This document shows positions 33,060 through 45,800 of a DNA stretch of 64,000 bases, piece after piece. The position numbers and the translations under genes are program-made. The stretch is from Armigeres subalbatus (taxonomy: Eukaryota; Arthropoda; Insecta; Diptera; Culicidae): the NCBI RefSeq assembly GCF_024139115.2, contig NC_085140.1, positions 338,148,966 to 338,212,965 on the forward strand. Reading direction: 5' to 3'. The notes below the pieces were generated by a model. That model was not told the origin of the DNA. It did no database searches and saw only the letters and a program-made list of their open reading frames with translations. Position 1 is the stretch's first letter, and every line of letters starts with the position of its first letter.

Positions 33060-33263
33060 CAGTGGCGTCGCGTAACCTCACTTTTAACCTGTGCACTGAT
33101 ACAAAAAATGAAAATTTTGATATTTCTACAGCCCAAACGGAAAATAAAATTATCAGAGTCGTTTAAACTAATCAAAATCTAGTTATTCCATACATTTTCG
33201 TACGAAAATTCCTTAAATTTGAGTCCAGTGCACAGGTAGATTGAGGTTAGGGAAACGCCACTG
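33060..33263. mobile_element. 204-bp hAT-type MITE with 8-bp target duplication
   Basis: Terminal inverted repeats CAGTGGCGTCGCGTAACCTCA and the imperfect complement TGAGGTTAGGGAAACGCCACTG carry the CAG...CTG ends typical of hAT elements. Exact 8-bp duplications AAAATATT lie at 33052-33059 and 33264-33271. No transposase, so it was moved in trans. Confidence 0.9.
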
Positions 33264-33295
33264 AAAATATTATTATGAAACAAATTTCAAAGTTA

Positions 33296-34345
33296 TTTCA
33301 TAACTACTACTTCGTATGGTCTCCTCAATTTCGGATAACTTCCAGTCTTTTGGTTGGACACACTGTCATATTGCCGTCCATTTGCGTACGATTGCCCAGC
33401 TAATGTGCTTAAGGGATTCTCAATAGGACTGCAGTCAGGACTGCACGCCGGTCATTCAAGTAGTGGAATGTTTTTTCGCCAAACCATGCCTTAGACTGCT
33501 TGGAAACATAGATCGACGCGTTGTCCAGTTGGAAAATTATGACTTCTGATGCCTCCATGTGACTGACCAAAACATCCTCCAGCAGATCCAAATATATTCC
33601 GGAGTTCATTCTTTTAGATATAAAACATATTGAAAGCTTGGCATGGTATGCAAAGTGGGGAGCCTACCATCAAACTACCCCCCAAAGTATCGTTTAGATC
33701 TGACGACCCCCTTTTGGTTTAGATCATGCCAATAGCAGCTATAACAGTTTAGATCGTCCAGATTAATTTTTGTACAAAATAGCTACGACTGGAAGATTTG
33801 ATGTCACATCGTATGACTTTCACAGTCTTATTGAGTCAAAACGATTAGTTTTGTTTTGCCCGACGTTTTGGCCTGTTTATTTGGCCTTCTTCAAGAGTGA
33901 AAATGTCTATCACCCTTGAAAAGGGCCGAATATATAGGCCTAAACGTCGGGCAAAACAAAACTAATCGTTTTGACTTAATTAGACTGAGAAAGCCATACA
34001 ATATAACAGTAATTTTTGTCCTTCTGAAAAAACAAACTACGTTTAGTCACTCGGCTTACCACTCCAATTGTATTTTCTCATGAATTTGAGACGGTTCTAT
34101 TTATGGGGCTTCAATAATTTCAGCTTGCTCTTCAGCTTCGTTTTTTTATGTTCGCCAATTCGTCCAAAATGCGAGTGATACGCCTGGGCGTGACTGGAAC
34201 ATCCAACTTTTTCTTAATTTGTGACCAAGACAATCAGTTTTTGGTTGCTTCATGTCTTATCTGTCTTTTATACTCTTCGTCCTTGAACAGAGGTATGATT
34301 CGCCGTTCCTTTACCATCACACGGGTTCCTTTTGCCATTTCTGTA
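33296..34345 (-). pseudogene. Tc1-like transposase relic split by a nested MITE
   Basis: On the minus strand the N-terminal part (34345 down to about 34016) reads MAKGTRVMVKERRIIPLF, a stop, then an HTH-like SQIKKKLDVPVTPRRITRIL, and on to RLKFMRKYNW and a decayed FSEGQK where a FSDEKKF-type block with the first catalytic Asp is expected. A TA-flanked MITE (33814-33996) breaks it there. The C-terminal part (about 33640 to 33296) has MNSGIYLDLLEDVL, IIFQLDNASIYVSKQSKAWF (with the second Asp block) and, in a shifted frame, a PIEN block (third catalytic residue). Tc1 transposases cut and paste elements at TA. Stops, frameshifts, the altered first Asp block and missing middle make this copy inactive. 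Confidence 0.85.
33814..33996. mobile_element. 183-bp MITE nested in the Tc1 relic
   Basis: Long inverted arms of ~62 bases (tgactttcacagtcttattg at the left, its complement ending agaaagcca at the right; the inner part includes cgattagttttgttttgccc). TA flanks both ends (33812-33813, 33997-33998). The outer ends are shared with the element at 34371-34663. Confidence 0.85.
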
Positions 34346-34370
34346 ATATATTCACAGATCTTTGAGGTTA

Positions 34371-34663
34371 TGGCTTTCAGTCTTCTTATGCTCAAAAACG
34401 GGTTTTACGTTTTTGAATAGAAGTGGCGCCAAAAAAGTACTACACGATAGTTCCTGGTGCCCGGATAAATTCAAATTTCGCAGCCCCTACCGAAAAATAG
34501 AGGGGGCGATTATACATAAAGTTGTGACAAAACGTTCTATGCTAAGACAATGTAACAATAAAACGGGACTTAGTTAACTCCTTGATAAAGGTACAATATA
34601 TGTAACCGAAACGTCGGATAAAAACGTAAAACCCGTTTTTGAGCATAAGAAGACTGAAAGCCA
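34371..34663. mobile_element. 293-bp MITE, relative of the previous one
   Basis: Arms of ~45 bases begin tggctttcagtcttcttatg and end in the exact complement; TA flanks (34369-34370, 34664-34665). The inverted symmetry continues outside (tttgaggt / acctcaaa), and a 13-bp direct repeat ATATTCACAGATC frames the whole at 34348-34360 and 34704-34716. It therefore either entered an existing palindrome or the unit that moved is larger (34361-34703). Confidence 0.8.
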
Positions 34664-34864
34664 TAACCTCAAATATCACCATCATAGTCGATCTCTCCTA
34701 GAAATATTCACAGATCGTTTATCAAATAAACAATCAACAATGCGCATCTTTAAAATACCTTCCAAATGCTGATCATGATAATAAAAAAATTGCAGAATTC
34801 ACTTTCAGCCAATATTTCTTCTTATTTCTCACTTTAACTTGTTCACTTTTCACTTCTCATTCCT

Positions 34865-35245
34865 TTTTGCCTTTCGCGTATACTAAGTATACGTAAAGGC
34901 TATAAGATCACTCCAAAACCGAACTTTTGATAGGAGGCTCGGAGACCCATAGTTTTATATACCAATCGACTCAGCTCGACGAATTGATGTGATGTCTGTA
35001 TGTATGTATGTGTGTGTGTACAAAAAAATGTGAGACACACTTTTTTGTACTTAGCTCTATCCGAGTTGCATTCGATGCGAAACCCTTCCTAATTTTTCGC
35101 TATTTGGACACATCTAGATCGTACATTATGCGCATGGCCTATAAGAGCTTGTATGGGCACCATGAGTTGCTATTGGTTTCGTACAAAGCGTAATTGACCT
35201 GGCTAAGGCTGTGCAATCCAGAATGGTTTGGAGAACCTAGAACTT
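34865..35245 (+). repeat. Dispersed TG-rich repeat copy 2 fused to one unit of the 8-kb tandem repeat
   Basis: 34890-35050 matches 1480-1620 in block order (gataggaggctcggagaccc, ctcagctcga, gtgatgtctgtatg, TATG run). At 35190-35245, gtaattgacctggct and ggtttggagaacctagaact match the 7860-8500 units. Confidence 0.6.
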
Positions 35246-35560
35246 CTGTAGAAATATTGTCTGAATTCAAAATTGTCATCTCTTAAATAGTGTTGGGTGC
35301 ATTTCTGAGAAAAAAAACAGGAATAAAATCGTTCATGCGAGATATTCGTGAACAGTTTTCGTCCATATAGGAGTGGGCAGCTGATTAATCTTCCTCCGAC
35401 GATTACAGGATGCAGGTGTGACCGATCAACAATCTAAGGTCAGTTTTGTAGAATGTATGAACTGACGATTATTTTGGGTACATAGACATGTGAATTTGTT
35501 TGAGAAATGTCTGAAATATTGCTAAGTCAAATCCGCGTCAATATGACCCGAATACCGTAA

Positions 35561-35720
35561 GGGGCTGTCCATATACCACGTGGACAGGTTTTTATTAGTT
35601 TTCGATACCCCCCTCCCGCAGCGTGGACATTTGCCCATTTAAATTTTCAAACATTAATATGGATCGTGGACATTCGCCATACCCCCTCCCCCACTGTCCA
35701 CGTGATATATGGACAGCCCC
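35561..35720. mobile_element. 160-bp MITE (ggggctgtccata ends)
   Basis: Inverted ends of 27 bases, ggggctgtccatataccacg at the left and the near-complement ending tatggacagcccc at the right. TA dinucleotides lie just outside or one base off (35558-35559 and 35721-35722). The interior contains a second cgtggacattt/cgtggacattc pair. No coding capacity. Confidence 0.85.
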
Positions 35721-36059
35721 TAAGTGTGAATCCACCCACATGCTTCCATTGGACCAATTTATTTAACAAGAAGCACAGCAGAGCTCTTCGAAAATCAGGA
35801 GTGATTCAAACATCTCCGAATGACATCTTAGTAACGCTGGTAGTCAAGGCGTTGCGATTGTTCTGCATAGAAAATAAATTATACGATACGATGCTTTTCT
35901 TCAAAATAAAAACGAGTTTGCTCAATGATTTAGTATTGAGAGTGATTTTACCAACACAGTAGATGATTATAAAAAAAGTCTAATACAGTATGAATGAATT
36001 TTAACAAATTTATCCTAAAATGCAATTATATAGTAGCATCCCATGTGGCAGACCATATT

Positions 36060-36860
36060 CTGCTAAAACTCAACAGGCTAAGGAAAAGCTGAGCTGACGA
36101 GCTTCTCACTGAAAGTTTGGAACACACGACGATCATTATTTTAATTACGAAAGCTCCTGTGAGCTCTCGAAAATATTTCCTCGCTTTCTCATTACAACAG
36201 CTGACGTGGGCATAATCAGGGTATAATGTTGCCCATGCTGGAAGCGTTGTTATTGCTCACGTGAAGGCCAAGTTGTTGCCTTGTACGGGGTTGCCATTCC
36301 GCGTTCCATCCCCATCCATCGATCGGATCCGTTCAGCTCAGATGAAACGGTTGTCGCGGCTGTTGGCTTTCCGGATCTGCTGACACTGGAAAGGTCGATA
36401 CGCTCCATGCAATAATGATGGAGCCCGGGCCCGCAATCGCTGAGGGATTCGCTACCAGGCGACTTCTATGGGCACCCGTTTGGTTGCATATGGCTCCGGC
36501 CGACGATCGAAGGTCTCGTGGGGCAATGAGAGCGACAGGCGTAACTAATCCGGGCCGAATTGAACCGAGTGTGTCGAATTTTTGACGGTGGCTGCGGTGC
36601 GCGTCGAATCACCTTGACGAGGTGCCTTTTTTTCTCATTAAATACTCGTTTCTGTGCGGAGCAACGCTCGATCTCTCTGTCTGCGGTGATGCTGCTGCGG
36701 AGCAGCCACCACCGTGGAGAAATGTGGAATTGGAACGAGATTTTCAAGCCTCAGGGTCTCAAGGTTCCCCGCGGGAATAGCAATTTAGTCGAAATCGGCA
36801 TTGAATGCGCTTGGGGAGATGGATTCTAGCCGAGCTCCGGTCCAGTAGCGAAGAGTTTCC
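36060..36860. other. GC-rich unassigned block
   Basis: Repeat-free within this window. Frames at 36466-36747 (-) and 36560-36829 (+) have no known domain. CACGTG-like and CAGCTG sites occur. It could be conserved regulatory DNA or an untranslated exon; nothing decides. Confidence 0.25.
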
Positions 36861-37480
36861 GTTAAACTGATAGACACTTCAAATCTTACGTTTAATTAAT
36901 CTGATTCCATCGGGGATGGTTCGATTCACGGTCTAAAGTAAACTGATCGTGGTACACTCTGAAATGAAGAAACACAAATAATTTAATTAAACCAGCATAA
37001 ATATATAATTCTATCGATTTTCAGTACCGCAATTTAGGTGGAATGTAGATTAAAGCCAGTCAATTATGAAAAATATCAAAACTATCATTTCATATAAGTT
37101 CAGTCAGGCTTGTTGATAAGTGGAATAGTTTTTAGATTTCTCTGAACGTTGGAATGTTTTCCTATAAACAGCTTGGCAGGCAATTTAACTCGATTTCACC
37201 TTGACCTATGTGTGCTGCCGCAATGGATCACAGTGGACTGGATTAAAACAAAACGACCAAAATGTTCACCCTCCCTTGTCCACCAATTTTTGAAAGTAGC
37301 TGATGGTAGACTGTAATCATAATCTGCTCATCCCTTTGTCTGTCGTACCCCATCACGAACGTCCACCTTTTGTTGTCCATTTAAATGTCTGTCCCATTAC
37401 AGATGTGAAACATCGCCAAAAATATCAACTATGTGATCATCAGCCTAGTAATCACTTAAGCTTCACAAATTTTCTTCCTT
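36860..37480. other. AT-rich spacer
   Basis: Nothing that I can support. Confidence 0.35.
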
Positions 37481-37489
37481 TCCTACCGT

Positions 37490-37640
37490 ATTATTGTATT
37501 CCTTAACCTCGACCAAATCGCGAGTTATTCGGTTACCCGAAACGAACACTATGTATAAGCATCTAGAATTGTATTATTAAACTTGATAACGGCTCCGTTA
37601 CACTTCGCGGCAATGAGCCTCCCAAATAAAAGAAAGATTA
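37490..37640 (+). repeat. Probable 3' end of a non-LTR retrotransposon
   Basis: The wording gataacggctccgttacact, tcgcggcaatgagcc and then ccaaataaaag with an A-rich tail is typical of LINE 3' untranslated ends in mosquitoes. No coding part is attached, so it would be a strongly 5'-truncated insertion. No target duplication found. Confidence 0.4.
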
Positions 37641-38027
37641 AAAGAAAAGTTCACCAATCCTGTAGATCTGTGTCTGCAACATTACGTTTAGGAAATTAGC
37701 TAATATTCGAACGCAATAAACTCGCAAAAGTCTAAAAAGTTTAGAATATTTTTTTAATACAGGATTTCCCATATACATATAACCGTCAAAACCAACTATT
37801 TTACTATGACGAAGATTTTGTACAAAATATGTAAATATTATTCGATAGTTTTTTTGAAACGAATTTTATTACGAATTCATACAAATAATCACGGTTTAAG
37901 TCAGTTATTCGGTGTTGTTATCAACAATGGTAAATTTTCAAACAATTATGGCCTCATGTTTTTCGACCATTGTAGAATGCGAACAAGACAAAAGTCTCTT
38001 ATTTTCAGCCGGCGCAACATATCCCAC

Positions 38028-38191
38028 AAGAGACCGTCCATAAATTACGTCGCTCTCATAGCGGGGAAGGGTTACTTGGAAAAATGTGACGATCCTTACA
38101 AAATTCCTAGATGTTCCATTTGAAAATCATAACGATAGAGTGAGTTGAGAGTGGCCTGACTTTGGCGTGACAATTAATGGATCTTCCCCAA
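38028..38191. mobile_element. MITE, same family as 12048-12202
   Basis: Inverted ends gtccataaattacgtcgctc and ggcgtgacaattaatggatc frame ~160 bases with a G-rich interior (gcggggaagggt) and the family's gtgacgatccttacaaaatt block. Confidence 0.7.
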
Positions 38192-38199
38192 GGCATGCA

Positions 38200-40000
38200 C
38201 GTTCGGGTAACTGAAACTGGTGTGAAGATTGTTCCCCGACATCACAGAAGAAACGCCGAGATAAAAAGAAAAAAAAATCTCCACCAACGGAATGAATGCA
38301 GCCAAATGATTATGGAGCCCGCGCGCCAGCCAGCCCGACAATAACACAGCCCACATCAACGCATCCGCGCTCGGACCCAAAGAAGAGAGAATTAATGATT
38401 CCTCGAAACCATTTATACAATCGCGCGCCGCACGGCGGCCACCACGCACGGGTCCCATCTCATCTGGCTGGCAAGGGAAGGCTTTTGCTTTATCTCTTGG
38501 GCCGTGATTCGGGACCCCTTTTAGGTGCTCGTACCCAGAGTGCGGGCCTAACACATGTGATGGCGGTGCACGGTGGTTTGGTTGGGAATCGAAGGTTGGT
38601 CAAAACTGTGACAAAATTGCCTTGAAAGTAAATCAAATGAGTCATAATTAACTCGATTTAACCCCTTGTTATCAACATTTGCTTTCTTTTTGAAATAACA
38701 TGACCTCTGCTAAACTTCCCGCCGCTGCCTGTAGGGTGTTCAAAATGTGTTTTTTGATAATCAAACACTTGACCAAAATTTTAAAATTGCACTTCTGAAT
38801 GTTGCTAAACTCTCATATGTCAAAGAAAAATAGATCCAAATATACGGACTGACGTTTAATAGTAATTTTGTATGGAACCATCTGAACTGGAGACATAAAA
38901 TTACCACCCATGGCCACCCGTCGGCCCAGTGTGCACTCGGCACTTGCGGCTCCGTGCTCACGGTTCCGCGGCGGAGCCCTTTTGCGGCAGATTGTCTTTG
39001 AAAGCCGTGTGCGCAGCATCGTAGTCGTCGTCGTGGTCGGGAGAAAGATCGAACAAGACGGATGTCTGATGATTTGACAGTTATGGAGGGATGTTGCCTG
39101 CCCCCGAAGATCGTCGCGTCTCACCACCACCACTATCCCCGGTTAGCCGCGCGCCGTGTCGCCACCTTGCGCACATCACAGAACTAAAACCCCGCTCGCG
39201 GATGGACGGGGAACCAGCGCCCAATCCGGCGATGATGATTGTTGACGAACATGTGGAAAGCGTATTGGAGGCTCATCGCGGGCCACGTTGACGATGACGG
39301 TGACGACCGCGAGGACAGGACAATGGGTCCGACTGATGAAATACCGACTTTCCGACCGACGACCGGTGGGAGTTTTTTTCTTTCTTCCACCATTCGAAAA
39401 TCGAATGGACGTCATCAAGGGACTGTGTGGGAGGAGGCGAAATAAGGTGGCGACGGGAAAAATACGACAAACCGAGATGCTCATCAAATGCATTTGTGCC
39501 CGATTGATGACGACGACGGGGAGGGGGATTTTGGACTGACAGAAGACATCAACGATTTACACCGGATGAGGTTCCTGAGTGCTGTGGAAGGAAGACGGGA
39601 CTATGATGCAACCCAGGGGGGAGGGCGGATCAAAAGGACGAGGACACGTTGTGCATTGTATTATTGTTGGGCTCTTGCGAAGGTATGGTGGCCGTTTCGT
39701 GTGCTCGGCACAGTTGACTAGAGGTTAGGATGGTTGAAGTTGAAATTGCAGTTCTTGCTGGAAAGTCACGTACGCGGGTGATTGCATGGTTTTGATTTTC
39801 TCTGTTGACTGGTTGGTGAGGTTTTTACTCTGGGGATGGGATGATTGTGCCGTTGGTTTCGTTAGATTTATTACTTTGTTTGGTATGAAGACAGCTAGCA
39901 GCATCAGAGAAATAAATGCGTTAGAAGAGATTCGAAATTGTATGTTTCATACAAGTGTAAATTCAATGCCATGCTTGAGTTTATTGTTCAATACAACAAC
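38200..40000. other. GC-rich unassigned region
   Basis: It contains alternating purine-rich (39290-39630) and CGTCGT tracts (39019-39036) and several overlapping frames of 60-126 codons on both strands, all low-complexity and unrecognised. The look is like the leader region at 28.9-31.4 kb, so an untranslated exon or regulatory block is possible. I find no strong donor or start. Confidence 0.25.
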
Positions 40001-41500
40001 TGGACAAAACAGGTAGCACCTACATAGCGGTGCTGTAAGAGCTACTCGAAGTTTTATATTATTGACAGCTTTCTGTAGATGACAATAAGACGAATCGTCA
40101 TTACAAAAAATAGTAATCAAATTCTAATACCTACTGGAAAAATAATTTGAAAACAAATTCAATCACGTTTACGGGTCGTTTTTGCATAAGCCATCATTTG
40201 ATTTATGTATTTCTATTATTTATGCTACCCCTTCCACCAAAATCGGAAAAAATCCACAATTTTACTAATCAATATGGATTCGCTTGAATCCAACAATCAG
40301 CGTCAGTTAAGCTGATCTTTGTTCTCGAACCATAGCCGAGTCGTGCTTGTAGATTACTTTTATCCCCAATACTTTTTAACCCATACTTCATTCAACCCAT
40401 TCAAAAGGCCTGTGGTGTGGTAGACCGGACGGACTAGCGCGCTGCGGCGGCTTTGCTTTGAGCGATTGGAATGTGTTTCATAAAGACATTCCTTCGTAGC
40501 CGTTTCTTTCAGCCTCACCGTCATTCCGCGATGGTGAATTGGTTAAATTCCTATCTAGATTTACATATGATGGCTAAACAGCGACCATTTCTGATCTGGT
40601 TTCAGCGGATTAACACTTTACGAAGTCGAATATCAAGTGAATACCCAACTAAGATGATTTCTGCTTAAAATTATTGGATTTTCGACTGTCTAAACGTATT
40701 GACTCTAGAATTTGAAATTTCTTCCAATCAATTCCTTATTAGGCACTTTTTATAAGAACGCTATTACGTCCGAGAAGAACCTATTTTAGGACTGTCATGT
40801 TCGATTCAAAAACATGGATAAAATCGTGAAAAGCCATGGACTTCTTAACATGTTCTTTACGACACCGCTAACGCTGTTGCGTACATGTTTTCGAGCGAAT
40901 CTTCTACCCTGTCCCGGTTTGGAAATCCAAATCCGCTGTGACGCGTAAACGAATGAAAAATTGCCCCGAGAAATTCCTCACATTTTTATACTCCGTCGTC
41001 GTCCACCGCAAAGCAACCGTTCGACGTCATTTTCTTGCCTCGGTTGTGCCGTGCTCCTACATAATATATCAAAAGCGTGAATTTTCAAGAGATTCGATCC
41101 GGTCGAAAAAGAAGAGGTGGTTCATAATTATTAGAAAATTGGCGGCTTAATTATGGACAGCAGCGGCTGGTGATGATCAGCCAGGCACGCAGCATGAACG
41201 CTTCACATGTCTGATGGCTCAGGCAGTTTGACACCAAAATCGAATGGGCGATTGTTACATGACAATCAATGGGGACTGAATGAAGTTTCTTATTGAGGAA
41301 GGTATGTGTTACACTTTCTATTAATTGATATGGAAATGAAAATGAGCGGTGTCTACGCGGCACCAGGAAGCAATTTTGGGACCAATTTGAAAACAATTTT
41401 AATTTTGAATATTTTTTCCTGATGCCTAGGGGAGCGATGTTGCCATCGAAAAATTAAGGCTGCTTCTAAGCTGCATTTTTTGCGAACGTTTCCGACAAAC
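40000..41500. other. Unassigned spacer
   Basis: Mixed composition, no repeat shared with the rest of the window and no recognisable protein. Confidence 0.35.
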
Positions 41501-41509
41501 GAGGTTATA

Positions 41510-41745
41510 AACTGAAGAGAAGTCTCCAGTTAGCCTTGCGAGTAAAAGCGTAAGATTGCCAAACCTGAGAAGGCTTGAAAGGTTTGAAACATTCTCGACT
41601 CCATGGGCTTGCATCCATTGTACTTGCAACACAAGATACATACTTATGCAATGGCGGGCATAGCAAAGCTTTCAATTCATAAGGAAATGCTAATAGAAAA
41701 CGCAGGCCATGATCCAGTTGGAATGTAGACCAATAGAAGGAGAAG
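41510..41745 (+). mobile_element. Decayed tRNA-derived SINE, same family as 25126-25400
   Basis: Blocks ccagttagccttgcgagta, gcgtaagattgcca, then atgcaatggcgggcatag, aaagctttcaattcataagg and aaatgctaatagaaaacgc match the 25.1-kb SINE in order. A GAAGGAGAAG tail follows. Possible target duplications aaactgaag (41509-41517) and aaactaaag (41746-41754) differ at one base. The B box is destroyed. Confidence 0.75.
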
Positions 41746-41759
41746 AAACTAAAGACAAA

Positions 41760-42825
41760 GGATTGTCGCTAGGACTTTAAACTACTTCTATATCACAAAT
41801 CGTTTGAATTTTATAATGAAATCTATCCAGCCAGTGGCAACAACGATAGTTGTAGTTCATAACTTATTTAAATTTGAATTCGAATGTTTTTCAATAACAA
41901 AACTAACCGGTGTCCAAGTTCTATCACGCATGCTATAACTAGGAAAGTCTATATTTAATTGTATCGCATCTTTGGATTGTGAAATGTGAAATGTGTGATC
42001 AGTGAAATGGTACTTGATTTGAATTATGGAAAGGCAATATCCAGAGCGTCCATTGTGGTAGACTTTTCTGAACTCTACCGTGATTCTCCTTAATGAATCT
42101 GCCCATTTGGGGCGAAAGAATCTTGTTTAGTAAGTACTAGTTATCGGCAATTGTCCTTCTTTTATGTGCACATGCATTTTTTCGGCTTTGAGTATGTTGT
42201 GTTTATATTACCTTTCTATTTTTATGCAGAAATAAATGAAAAAGATGCCTGCTTTTGAAATATGTTGACACCTGCCGTCTGCCAGAAAAAACACAATGTT
42301 TGCTGGCGTTAGTGTTTTGGAATATTGTTTTCCAAAATAAAACAAATCCTGAGATTAGGCAGGATGTGTGACATTGAAATGGAACGGAAATGCAATATCA
42401 AATAGTTTTGAAAGCATCGAAGTGGCCAGTACATGTGGTGAACCATCGCAGACTGGAGTGATAGTTTGCTTGCAGACTCCCGCTTGCCTATTCCAACTTC
42501 AAGCTCCACATACTCCTCTTTTTTGCCGTATTTACTGTTCCTTTCCTTATGGTACGATGCCCTCACACAAGTCGATCATGTTTTAGGATGACTTTGCAAG
42601 CGCAGTCATAGCACTCCAAAACACCACTGGGTGTAAGCGATTTCAGCCGGAACCCCATCTTCGAAAGTTCTTTCTCGGATTTCAGGGCCTTACGGAGTTC
42701 AGGGTAACAAAGCAGGAGTCGCTTAGGCAGACTTCCGATTTTTTTAAATTCTTTAAGTTGCCTTAGACTGGCTCGTCTCGAGAGACTTCCGATGTTTTTG
42801 CATCGCTGCGCGGCATCATGTAGAT
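41760..42825. other. Unassigned; minus frame of 93 codons at 42563-42844
   Basis: The minus frame (LKEFKKIGSLPKRLLLCYPE region) is Lys/Leu/Ser-rich, with a duplicated gacttccgat motif near 42728 and 42785. It lies next to the minisatellite-bearing unit and may be a decayed transposon frame, but I cannot name it. Confidence 0.3.
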
Positions 42826-42831
42826 GAGGTG

Positions 42832-45800
42832 CAGAGGTTCTCAACCTTATTCATGAGTGGTACCCCTTCAAACTTTTTCATTTATTGAGGTATCCTATTT
42901 TTTTCGCTGTAAATGAACATAAGCACAACGGACCTAAAAACTAATGAAACATATGATTCTCGGAAAAGTTGTCTGAAATTTTAGTTATTCCGTGTAACAT
43001 TCCAATTAAAATCCAGTTTATTCATCAAGCTTCCTACAAGACTTTGCGGAAAAAAAACAGAACCGCTTGAAATAAGGCTTCCGAGCCTCTTGGAGGGAGG
43101 CTTCTGAGCCTCTTGAAAGGTGCCTTCCAAATCTCTTGAAAGGAGGCTTCCGGGCCTCTTGAAAGAAGGCTTCCGAGACTATTGAAAGAAGGCTTTCGAG
43201 CCTCTTGAAAAAAGGCTTACGAGCCTCTTGAAAGGAGGTTTCCGCACCTCTTAAAAGAAGGCTTTCGAGCCTCTTGAAATGAGGCTTCCGAACCTCTTGA
43301 AAGGAGGCTTCCGAGACTCATGAAAAGAGGCTTCCAAACCTTTTGAACGGATGGTTCCGAGTCTCTTGAAAGGAAGCTTCCGAGCCTCTTGAAAGGATGA
43401 TTCCCCACCTTTTGAAGGGAGGTTTCCGCACCTCTTGGAAGGAGGCTACCGAGCCTCTTGAAAGGAGGTTTCTGAACCTCTTGAAAAGGGAGGCTTCCGT
43501 GCTTTTTGAAAAGAGGTTTTCAAACCTCTTGGAACGAGGTTTCCGCATCTCTTGAAGGGAGATTTCCGCTCCTTTTGAAAGGAGGCTTCCGAACCTCTTG
43601 AAAGGAGGTTTCCGAACCTCTTGAAAGGAGGTTTCCGAACCTCTTGAAAGGAGGTTTCCGAACCTCTTGAAAGGAGGTTTCCGAACCTCTTGAAAGGAGG
43701 TTTCCGAACCTCTTGAAAGGAGGTTTCCGAACCTCTTGAAAGGAGGCTTCCGAACCTCTTGAAAGGAGGTTTCCGAACCTCTTGAAAGGAGGTTTCCGAA
43801 CCTCTTGAAAGGAGGTTTCCGAACCTCTTGAAAGGAGGTTTTCGAACCTCTTGAAAGAAGGTTTCCGAACCTCTTAATATAAGGTTTCCGAACCTCTTAA
43901 AAGAAGGTTTCCGAGCCTCTTGCAAGAAGGTTTTCAATCCTCTTGAAAGGAGGCTTCCGAGCCTCTTCAAAGGAGGTTTCCGAACCTCTTGAAAGGAGGT
44001 TTTCGAACCTCTTGAAAGGAGGTTTTCGAACCTCTTGAAAGGAGGTTTTCGAACCTCTTGAAAGGAGGTTTCCGAACCTCTTGAAAGGAGGTTTCCGAAC
44101 CTCTTGAAAGGAGGTTTCCGAACCTCTTGAAAGGAGGTTTCCAAACCTCTTGAAAGGAGGTTTCCGAACCTCTTGAAAGGAGGTTTCCGAACCTCTTGAG
44201 AAGAGGTTTCCGAACCTCTTGAAAGGAGGTTTCCGAACCTCTTGAAAGGAGGTTTCCGAACCTCTTGAAAGGAGGTTTTCGAACCTCTTGAAAGGAGGTT
44301 TTCGAACCTCTTGAAAGGAGGTTTTCGAACCTCTTGAAAGGAGGTTTCCGAACCTCTTGAAAGGAGGTTTCCGAACCTCTTGAAAGGAGGCTTCCGAACC
44401 TCTTGAAAGGAGGTTTCCGAACCTCTTGTAAGGAGGTTTCCGAACCTCTTGAAAGGAGGTTTTCGAACCTCTTGAAAGGAGGTTTCCGAACCTCTTGAAA
44501 GGAGGTTTCCGAACCTCTTGAAAGGAGGTTTCCGAACCTCTTGAAAGGAGGTTTCCGAACCTCTTGAAAGGAGGTTTCCGAACCTCTTGAAAGGAGGTTT
44601 CCGAACCTCTTGAAAGGAGGTTTCCGAACCTCTTGAAATGAGGTTTCCGAACCTCTTGAAATGAGGTTTCCGAACCTCTTGAAAGGAGGTTTCCAAACCT
44701 CTTGAAAGGAGGTTTCCAGAACCTCTTGAAAGGAGGTTTTGAACCTCTTGAAAGGAGGTTTCCAGACCTCTTGAAAGGAGGTTTCGAACCTCTTGAAAGG
44801 AGGTTTCAGAACCTCTTGAAAGGAGGTTTTCGAAACTCTTGAAAGGAGGTTTTCGAAACTCTTGAAAGGAGGTTTCCGAACCTCTTGAAAGGAGGTTTCC
44901 GAACCTCTTGAAAGAAGGTTTCCGAACCTCTTGAAAGGAGGTTTACAAGCTTCTTGAAAGGAAATTCTCGAGCCAGTTAAAAAAAGGCTTCTAAACCTCT
45001 TGAAAGGAGGTTTCCGAACCGATTGAAAGGAGGTTTCCGAACCTCTTGAAAGGAGGTTTCGAACCTCTTGAAAGGAGGTTTCGAACCTCTTGAAAGGAGG
45101 TTTCCGAACCTCTTGAAAGGAGGTTTTCGAACCTCTTGAAAGGAGGTTTCCGGACCTCTTGAACGGAGGTTTCGAACCTCTTGAAAGGAGGTTTCCAGAC
45201 CTCTTGAAAGGAGGTTTCGAACCTCTTGAAAGGAGGTTTCCGAACCTCTTGAAAGAGGTTTCCGAACCTCTTGAAATGAGGTTTCCGAACCTCTTGAAAG
45301 GAGGTTTCCAGACCTCTAAAAAGGAGATTACCAGACCTCTAGAAAGGAGGTTTCCGAACCTCTTGAAAGGAGGTTTCCGAACCTCTTGAAAGGAGGTTTC
45401 CGAACCTCTTGAAAGGAGGTTTCCGAACCTCTTGAAAGGAGGTTTCCGAACCTCTTGAAAGGAGGTTTTCGAACCTCTTGAAAGGAGGTTTTCGAACCTC
45501 TTGAAAGGAGGTTTTCGAACCTCTTGAAAGGAGGTTTCCGAACCTCTTGAAAGGAGGTTTCCGAACCTCTTGAAAGGAGGTTTCCGAACCTCTTGAAAGG
45601 AGGTTTCCGAACCTCTTGAAAGCAGGTTTTCAAACCTCTTGAAAGCAGGTTTTCGAACCTCTTGAAAGGAGGTTTCGAACCTCTTGAAAGGATGCTTCCG
45701 AACCTCTTGAAAGGATGCTTCCGAACCTCTTGAAAGGAGGTTTCCGAAACTGTTGAAAGGAGGTTTCCGAACCCCTTGAAAGGAGGTTTCCGAACCTCTT

